NCBI RefSeq assembly: GCF_946886695.1
Contig: NZ_CAMPJD010000026.1
Span: forward strand, 1-55,382
Reading direction: 5' to 3'
Source: an uncultured Pseudoxanthomonas sp.
GTDB taxonomy: Bacteria; Pseudomonadota; Gammaproteobacteria; Xanthomonadales; Xanthomonadaceae
DNA: 55,382 bases
The first letter of the stretch is position 1; every line of letters begins with the position of its first letter. Below are positions 50,607 through 55,382 of this stretch, in pieces. The position numbers were made by a program, and so were the translations under genes. Below the pieces are notes generated by a model, which saw only the letters and a program-made list of their open reading frames with translations, made no database searches and was not told the DNA's origin.

Positions 50607-50717
50607 GGTGGGCCTCGGCCCACCGTCGCACGGGGTCAGACGCGGCGTGCGTCGAGCCGTCGATCATCCTCCGCGCGAGCAGATGCGACACGATGGTGGG
50701 CCAAGGCCCACCTACGA
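50604..50717. repeat. REP pair C (inverted hairpins whose edges provide stop codons)
   Basis: TAGGGTGGGCCTCGGCCCAC (from 50604) and its near-inverse GGTGGGCCAAGGCCCACCTA (from 50695) form two hairpins with GGTGGGCC/GGCCCACC arms. The first TAG is the stop of the LLM gene (50604-50606); the CTA at 50712-50714 is the reverse-strand TAG of the carboxylesterase gene. It joins two convergent genes and should work as a bidirectional 3' end. Confidence 0.85.
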
Positions 50718-52331
50718 GGTGCCTCGTTGGAGGAACGGCACGCGCTCGTACAGCCGGCGCTCTCCGCCGCGCGGATCGTCCTGCATGCTGGATTTTTCGT
50801 CGAACACCATCGTCTGGCGCTGCGGCAGCGTGTAAGGCGCCCATTCGGGCAAGCCCGCGTGGTTGGGATCGCCATGGCGGGCAAGGGCGATCAAGGTCTC
50901 GCTCATGCGCGAGGCCATCGTGCGCGCACGCGCGTCGTCGCCGGTCTTCGATCCCTCGGCCGCCACGTTGTCGAACACCAGCGGGATGTCGAGCGTGTGG
51001 AAGGCACGCAGGCGTCCGCCCTCGGCCGGCGAGCGCCAGTCCAACTGGTAGACCCACGCAGGCGATCCCTGCTTCGCACGCTCCTCGGCTTCGATGACGG
51101 CGCCGCGCCAGGAGCGGCCCGCGGTGGTGGCTGCGAAGAACACCTCGGACGGCGTGTAGTCCGGATACAGCCGGCGGTACTCGGCGATCACCACCTCCGG
51201 CGACAGGTCCACATACTGCTGCTCGCGCAGCTTCTGCGGCAACTGGTCCCAGGTCAGCACGAAGTTCGCTTCGTCGTTGCCCAGGAACGCGCGCGTCTCA
51301 TCGCGGGTGTTGCCGATGATCATCGGGATGCGCGCCGACTGCGCCGGCGCATCGGGGTAGAAGGGGTGACGGGGCAGGTTGTGCGTATCCAGTACCGGGC
51401 CGAAGTAGAGCGCCGTGTTCTCCACCCGCGACGGATCGCGCACGCGCGCGGCGTCCAGCAGCCGCGCCATCGGCATCGCGAGCAGCGCATCGGTATCGCG
51501 TGGGCCGAGACCCAGTTCGGCCAGGAACAGCGCGCTGCGTTGTGCCGCCGCACGCGGACCGGCAGCGGTGACCTGCTGGCCGCTCATCGTCATCGCCTTG
51601 TGGAACAGGCCATCTGCCTCCGGCATCGCCATCAGCGTGGCGATCTTGGCACCGCCGCCCGACTGGCCGAACACGGTGACGTTGCCCGCATCGCCGCCGA
51701 ACTCGTGCGCGTGCTCCCGCACCCACCGCAGGGCGTCGATCAGATCGAGCTGGCCGGCGTTGCCGGCGTCACGCAGGCGCTCGTCGCCGCTCTCGCCCAG
51801 GTAGAGGTAGCCGAACGCGTTGAGCCGGTGATTGACGGTGACCACGACGACATCGCCGCGGCGACACAGGTTCACGCCGTCGTACAGCGGGTGCGAGCCG
51901 GAGCCGTTGTTGTAGCCGCCACCATGGATGTAGAACAGGATCGGACGCTTGCCGCCATCGCGCAGGGCAGGGCTGTAGACGTTGAGGAACAGGCAGTCCT
52001 CACTGACGGGCTGTCCGTCGGCATCGCCGCGCTGGGGTGCGGATGCGCCGTAGCGGGTGGCATCGCGCGTTCCCTTCCAGGCGGCTTCACGCACGGCGCG
52101 CTGGAACCGCCGGTTGGCGGTGTCGCCGCCGTAGGGCACGCCGCGGAATACGTGGATGTCGCGATCCACGATGCCTGCGATGCGTCCGCTACGCGTGGTG
52201 GCAAGCGAAGACCGGGAGCTTGCCTGCGCGGTGAACAGTCCGGGGCCGAGCAGGCCCGCCATCGCGGAGGTGGCGGTGAGCTGTCGCAGGAAATCGCGGC
52301 GCGTGGAAGGGACGGAACGGAACAGATGCAT
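50712..52331 (-). CDS. Carboxylesterase type B, Tat-exported
   Basis: 539 aa from ATG 52331. A twin-arginine signal (STRRDFLRQLTATSAMAGLL) suggests folded export. The enzyme has the type B esterase signature: oxyanion HGGG (136-139), nucleophile S224 in FGQSGGGAK, an acid in NTRDETRAF and His in AFHTLDIPLVF. It matches para-nitrobenzyl esterase/carboxylesterase family members of about 500 aa. It should hydrolyse carboxylic esters in the periplasm. The TAG stop lies in REP pair C, giving the C-terminus FLQRGTS. Confidence 0.92.
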   Translation of the reverse strand: MHLFRSVPSTRRDFLRQLTATSAMAGLLGPGLFTAQASSRSSLATTRSGRIAGIVDRDIHVFRGVPYGGDTANRRFQRAVREAAWKGTRDATRYGASAPQRGDADGQPVSEDCLFLNVYSPALRDGGKRPILFYIHGGGYNNGSGSHPLYDGVNLCRRGDVVVVTVNHRLNAFGYLYLGESGDERLRDAGNAGQLDLIDALRWVREHAHEFGGDAGNVTVFGQSGGGAKIATLMAMPEADGLFHKAMTMSGQQVTAAGPRAAAQRSALFLAELGLGPRDTDALLAMPMARLLDAARVRDPSRVENTALYFGPVLDTHNLPRHPFYPDAPAQSARIPMIIGNTRDETRAFLGNDEANFVLTWDQLPQKLREQQYVDLSPEVVIAEYRRLYPDYTPSEVFFAATTAGRSWRGAVIEAEERAKQGSPAWVYQLDWRSPAEGGRLRAFHTLDIPLVFDNVAAEGSKTGDDARARTMASRMSETLIALARHGDPNHAGLPEWAPYTLPQRQTMVFDEKSSMQDDPRGGERRLYERVPFLQRGTS

Positions 52332-52400
52332 GGAATACCTGTGATGACACCGGTTTCCAAAGGCTAGCAAAGGCGGTCGGGACAGGAACGCCGCAGTGCG

Positions 52401-53582
52401 TCAGACCGCCATGCCCGCCGCGTGGCCCGAAGCCCAGGCCCACTGGAAGTTGTACCCACCCAGCCAGCCGGTGACGTCGAGGACTTCGCCGACGAAGAAC
52501 AGGCCTGGCACGTGCTTCGACATCATCGTGCTGCTGGACACGCCATCGGTGTCGACACCTCCGAGGGTCACTTCCGCCGTCCGGTAGCCTTCGGTGCCGC
52601 TGGCGACCAGCGGCCAGCCAGCCAGGAGCGCTGCCGCTTCCTTGAGTTGCGGCGTGTTGAGCTGCTTCATCGGCCGGTTGGGTAGCCAGACCTCGCACAG
52701 GCGCTGGGCAAAGCGGCGCGGAAGCGCGTCGGAGAGGACCGTCTTCAGTTCGGCATCGGGGCGCTGTTTCTGCTGCGACTGCAGCCAGTCCAGCGCGTCG
52801 CGGTCCGGCAGCAGGTCCAGTCGCAGGTCGTCGCCAGGCTGCCAGTACGACGAGATCTGCAGGATCGACGGACCGCTGACACCGCGGTGGGTCAGCAGCA
52901 TGAAGTTGCGGAAACGCGCCTTGCCGCATCGGGCTTCCACCGGGAGTGCGACCCCGCTCAGGTCGGCCAGCCGCTCCTGGTGTTTGCCGCTGAGCGTCAG
53001 TGGGACCAGTCCCGCACGCGTGGGCAGCACGGCGTGTCCGAACTGCTTCGCCAGTTCGTAGCCGAAGCCGGAGGCGCCCATGCTGGGGATAGACAGGCCG
53101 CCGGTGGCCACCACCAGCGATGGTGCGGCGAAACGGCCCAGTGGCGTATCGATGCGGAACACGCCGCTGTCGTGGTGGACCTGCTGCACGCTGCAGCCCG
53201 TCTCGATGCGTACGCCTGCGGCCACGCATTCGTCCACCAGCATCTTCACGATGAGCTTGGACGACACGTCGCAGAACAGCTGCCCCAATTCCTTTTCATG
53301 GAACGCGATCCGATGGTGCTGGACCAGTTCGATGAAGTCGCCCGGCGTGTAGCGCGCCAGCGCCGACTTGCAGAAATGCGGATTGGCCGACAGGAAGTTG
53401 GCAGGCGTGGTGCCGGTATTGGTGAAGTTGCAGCGCCCGCCACCGGACATCAGGATCTTCTTGCCGACCTTGTTGGCGTGTTCGATGACCAGCACGCGCA
53501 GGCCACGCTGGCCCGCCGTGAGCGCGGTCATGAGACCGGCCGCGCCGCCGCCGATCACCAGTACGTCGTGGGTGCGCGCCAT
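52401..53582 (-). CDS. FAD-binding HI0933/YhiN-BaiN-family flavoprotein
   Basis: 393 aa from ATG 53582. The FAD motif VLVIGGGAAGLMTALTAGQRG opens the protein, followed by KVGKKILMSGGGRCNFTN, LVVATGGLSIPSMGASGFGY and a C-terminal FFVGEVLDVTGWLGGYNFQW. This is the classic YhiN-like branch; the relative at 42340 is of the TIGR03862 branch. BaiN reduces bile-acid intermediates in gut bacteria, but the general role of these proteins is unknown. It lies 4 bp after the yaeQ gene, hence probably co-transcribed. Confidence 0.9.
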   Translation of the reverse strand: MARTHDVLVIGGGAAGLMTALTAGQRGLRVLVIEHANKVGKKILMSGGGRCNFTNTGTTPANFLSANPHFCKSALARYTPGDFIELVQHHRIAFHEKELGQLFCDVSSKLIVKMLVDECVAAGVRIETGCSVQQVHHDSGVFRIDTPLGRFAAPSLVVATGGLSIPSMGASGFGYELAKQFGHAVLPTRAGLVPLTLSGKHQERLADLSGVALPVEARCGKARFRNFMLLTHRGVSGPSILQISSYWQPGDDLRLDLLPDRDALDWLQSQQKQRPDAELKTVLSDALPRRFAQRLCEVWLPNRPMKQLNTPQLKEAAALLAGWPLVASGTEGYRTAEVTLGGVDTDGVSSSTMMSKHVPGLFFVGEVLDVTGWLGGYNFQWAWASGHAAGMAV

Positions 53583-53586
53583 GCGC

Positions 53587-54144
53587 TCAGGCGGCCCGCG
53601 CGAGCCCCGACTGGCGGATCGCGGGGATGACGCTGACCACGCGATCATCGGTCATCCACTGCATTTCGCCATCCTGGATCATCACGTTGAACCGCATGCT
53701 GCGCACCATCAGCGCGGTAAGTGCATCCACCGCCTCCGGGGCGATGTCGAGCACGGTCAGATTGCGGTGGCGGGCCAGCAGCGCTGCATTCTTGTCCCAC
53801 CAGAGATCGGCCGCGCGGCCGCCGTAGTTGACCACGGTGACCTCGCGCGCACGTCCGCAGGCCTTGCGGATCCGGGATTCGTCCGGCTGGCCCAGGTCGA
53901 TCCACTGCTCGATCAGGCCGGTGTAGTCCTTGCGCCAGAGGTCGGGTTCCTCTTCGTTGCTGAGGCCCTTCCCGAACTCCAGCCGGTCCTCGGCCAGCAG
54001 TGCGAAGGCGAGCAGGCGCACCATCAGTCGCTCGTCGGTCTCCGACGGGTGCTGGGCCAGGGTCAGGCCGTGGGCACCGTAGTAATGGCGGTCCATGTCG
54101 CTGATCTGGAGTTCGGCTTTGACGACGGTGGACTTGAGGGCCAT
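53587..54144 (-). CDS. yaeQ: YaeQ family protein
   Basis: 185 aa, typical length. YaeQ signatures are MALKSTVVKAELQISDMDRH, LAQHPSETDERLMVRLLAFAL, EPDLWRKDYTGLIEQWIDLG and the later VNYGGRAADLWW. The fold is a PD-(D/E)xK nuclease-like variant without proven activity; E. coli YaeQ can suppress rfaH defects. It is cytoplasmic. It is the first gene of a two-gene operon with the YhiN-type flavoprotein. Confidence 0.94.
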   Translation of the reverse strand: MALKSTVVKAELQISDMDRHYYGAHGLTLAQHPSETDERLMVRLLAFALLAEDRLEFGKGLSNEEEPDLWRKDYTGLIEQWIDLGQPDESRIRKACGRAREVTVVNYGGRAADLWWDKNAALLARHRNLTVLDIAPEAVDALTALMVRSMRFNVMIQDGEMQWMTDDRVVSVIPAIRQSGLARAA

Positions 54145-54453
54145 GGTGGGGGATCGGGCAAAGGGGCGTCATGATACGCCGCATGGAGGGGCGCTCCCCG
54201 AATGCCGGCAACCGGTCAGCTGGACCGCTCGGACCTCCCTGTTCAGCTTGTGAGCGGGAAGGATTCGCTTTTCTCCGGAAACCCCGGTAGAGTGCCGGCA
54301 CTGTGCTTGCCAGGGTCACCGTGAATCGTGAGCCTGATGCGGTAGATACATCTGCTACATCTTCCCGCTTTACCAACGCCTGCAAACCCAGTCCCGTCCC
54401 GGTCACATGCCGGGGTTGTGGTCCTTTCATCCATGTTTCAGGAGTTAGTAAAG
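54145..54453 (+). promoter_or_regulatory. Promoter and long 5' leader of the cold-shock gene
   Basis: No gene is seen in this 309-bp gap. TAGAGT (54288-54293) could be the -10 box with TTCGCT (54264-54269) as a weak -35 at 18-bp spacing. This would give a leader of about 150 nt, a length typical of cold-shock mRNAs that change fold with temperature. AGGAG lies 10-14 nt before ATG 54454. Confidence 0.5.
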
Positions 54454-54663
54454 ATGTCTGATCGTCAGACCGGTACCGTCAAGTGGTTCAACGACGCCAA
54501 GGGCTTCGGCTTCATCACCCCGCAGAGCGGCCCCGACCTGTTCGTGCACTTCCGCTCGATCCAAGGCAATGGCTTCAAGTCGCTGAAGGAAGGCCAGGCG
54601 GTCTCCTTCGTCGCCGTGCAGGGCCAGAAGGGCATGCAGGCCGACCAGGTGCAGCCGCTGTAA
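54454..54663 (+). CDS. Cold-shock domain protein (CspA family)
   Basis: 69 aa, the usual size. RNA-binding motifs RNP1 (KGFGFI) and RNP2 (DLFVHF) are intact within [20 protein letters not shown]. It is a single-stranded RNA/DNA-binding chaperone that prevents mRNA secondary structure. ATG 54454 is chosen because AGGAG lies upstream and the family start ([12 protein letters not shown]) is there; the frame is open to 54418. A good terminator follows. Confidence 0.95.
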   Translation: MSDRQTGTVKWFNDAKGFGFITPQSGPDLFVHFRSIQGNGFKSLKEGQAVSFVAVQGQKGMQADQVQPL

Positions 54664-54689
54664 TCCAGCGCTGAACCCTACGGTTCAAG

Positions 54690-54725
54690 AAAACGCCGGT
54701 GCGCAAGCGCCGGCGTTTTTGTTTG
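54690..54725 (+). terminator. Rho-independent terminator of the cold-shock gene
   Basis: AAAACGCCGG pairs with CCGGCGTTTT around a loop of about 10 nt (54690-54720), followed by T-rich TTGTTTG. The GC-rich stem and T-run fit intrinsic termination. Confidence 0.9.
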
Positions 54726-54782
54726 TGGGCCCGCCGGAATGGCGGGGCGTGAGCCGGGGGGGCGGTGCATCTACAGCCATTG

Positions 54783-55382
54783 CCGTCATTCCAGCGCAAG
54801 CTGGAATCCAGTGGCCATCAGCAAGAGAGTTCTCGCCGCTCAGCAGGGAAGGCAACAGCAAGATGGGTCCCAGCTTTCGCTGGGACGACGGCACCGGACA
54901 TGTCAGAGCCGAGTTCACGCCGTCATTCCAGCGCACGCTGGAATCCATTGACCATCAGCAAGGCAGTTCTCGCCGCTGAGCTTGGAAAGCAACAGCAAAA
55001 TGGGTCCCAGCTTTCGCTGGGACGACGGCACGGGACATGTCAGAGTTGAGTTCACGCCGTCATTCCAGCGCACGCTGGAATCCATTGGCCATCAGCAAGA
55101 GAGTTCTCGCCGCTTAGCTTGGAAAGCAACAGCAAGGTGGGTCCCAGCTTTCGCTGGGACGACGGCACGGGACATGTCAGAGTCGAGTTCACGCCGTCAT
55201 TCCAGCGCACGCTGGAATCCATTGACCATCAGCAAGACAGTTCTCGCCGCTCAGCAGGGAAGGCAACAGCAAGATGGGTCCCAGCCTTCGCTGGAACGAC
55301 GTCCCCGGTCATGCCAGCTAGGTTCATGCCGTCATTCCAGCGCACGCTGGAATCCATTGACCATCAGCAAGGCAGTTCTCGC
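54783..55382. repeat. Tandem array of about 137-bp units, running off the window
   Basis: The marker CCGTCATTCCAGCGC recurs at 54783, 54920, 55057, 55194 and 55329 (spacings 137, 137, 137, 135), so four full units and a partial fifth are present. Each unit contains two hairpins: ATTCCAGCG/CGCTGGAAT with a 2-nt loop, and GTCCCAGC/GCTGGGAC with a 4-nt loop. Copies differ by a few bases. No protein is supported in it. It is not a CRISPR array because units are contiguous, with no unique spacers. Confidence 0.9.

Noticed and set aside
54783..55382. CRISPR array
   Set aside because: Units are contiguous 137-bp copies with internal hairpins. There are no short repeats separated by unique spacers and no cas genes.

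Overview
The window is GC-rich, densely coded DNA with short intergenic gaps, from a gammaproteobacterium of the Xanthomonadaceae; Pseudoxanthomonas or a close relative is my best guess. The reasons are the mix of exported peptidases (S66, S9, M13, M14, M24), DUF6122/DUF6151/DUF6164 proteins, an Ig-repeat autotransporter with an N-terminal DUF4347, REP hairpins of the GTAGGAGCGACGTCAGTCGC type, and a cspA-type gene. I see no rRNA, tRNA, CRISPR array, integrase or insertion sequence. All 51 protein genes listed are chromosomal in style.

Layout. 25-2777 (minus): three-gene operon of an SPFH/SHOCT protein, a double zinc-ribbon membrane protein and a small membrane protein, resembling Bacillus YdjI/YdjG without pspA. 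2919-9425: small enzymes and membrane proteins (VOC protein, RibD-like reductase, cation/proton antiporter, Tat-exported LD-carboxypeptidase, two DUF1801 proteins, YaiI cluster). 9700-17308: hydrolases, methyltransferase, M14 peptidase, DksA-like zinc finger, YkgJ protein and a MarR-GNAT fusion that starts 1 bp after a near-perfect palindrome. 17419-20185: a tiny basic protein, a soluble histidine kinase and a sulfotransferase whose stop overlaps the start of a 2361-aa autotransporter (20182-27267). 27468-35910: M13 peptidase, RNA cyclic phosphodiesterase, S9 peptidase, TPR protein, M24 peptidase and thioredoxin 2.

35992-37754 is the most interesting part. A GNAT acetyltransferase is followed 17 bp later by a tetrapyrrole-methylase-fold SAM methyltransferase with the hallmarks of a borosin peptide-backbone alpha-N-methyltransferase: a Y61-R67-Y71 triad with the same spacing as OphMA Y66-R72-Y76, and a YGHPGVF motif. 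138 bp further on is a separate 91-aa GTG-start gene with a helical leader, a short hydrophobic segment and a very acidic tail, as expected of a split-borosin RiPP precursor. By eye this block is less GC-rich than its surroundings. A TPR-GGDEF protein starts 49 bp after the precursor.

37804-54663: two convergent diguanylate cyclases, a RidA operon, two HI0933/BaiN-type flavoproteins, a class C beta-lactamase-like hydrolase, an FKBP lipoprotein, a translationally coupled trhO-selO pair, a glutathione transferase, a flavin-dependent LLM oxidoreductase, a Tat-exported carboxylesterase, YaeQ and a cold-shock protein. REP-type inverted pairs lie after gene ends at 45308-45428, 48691-48821 and 50604-50717. 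The window ends inside a tandem array of about 137-bp units (54783 to the edge).
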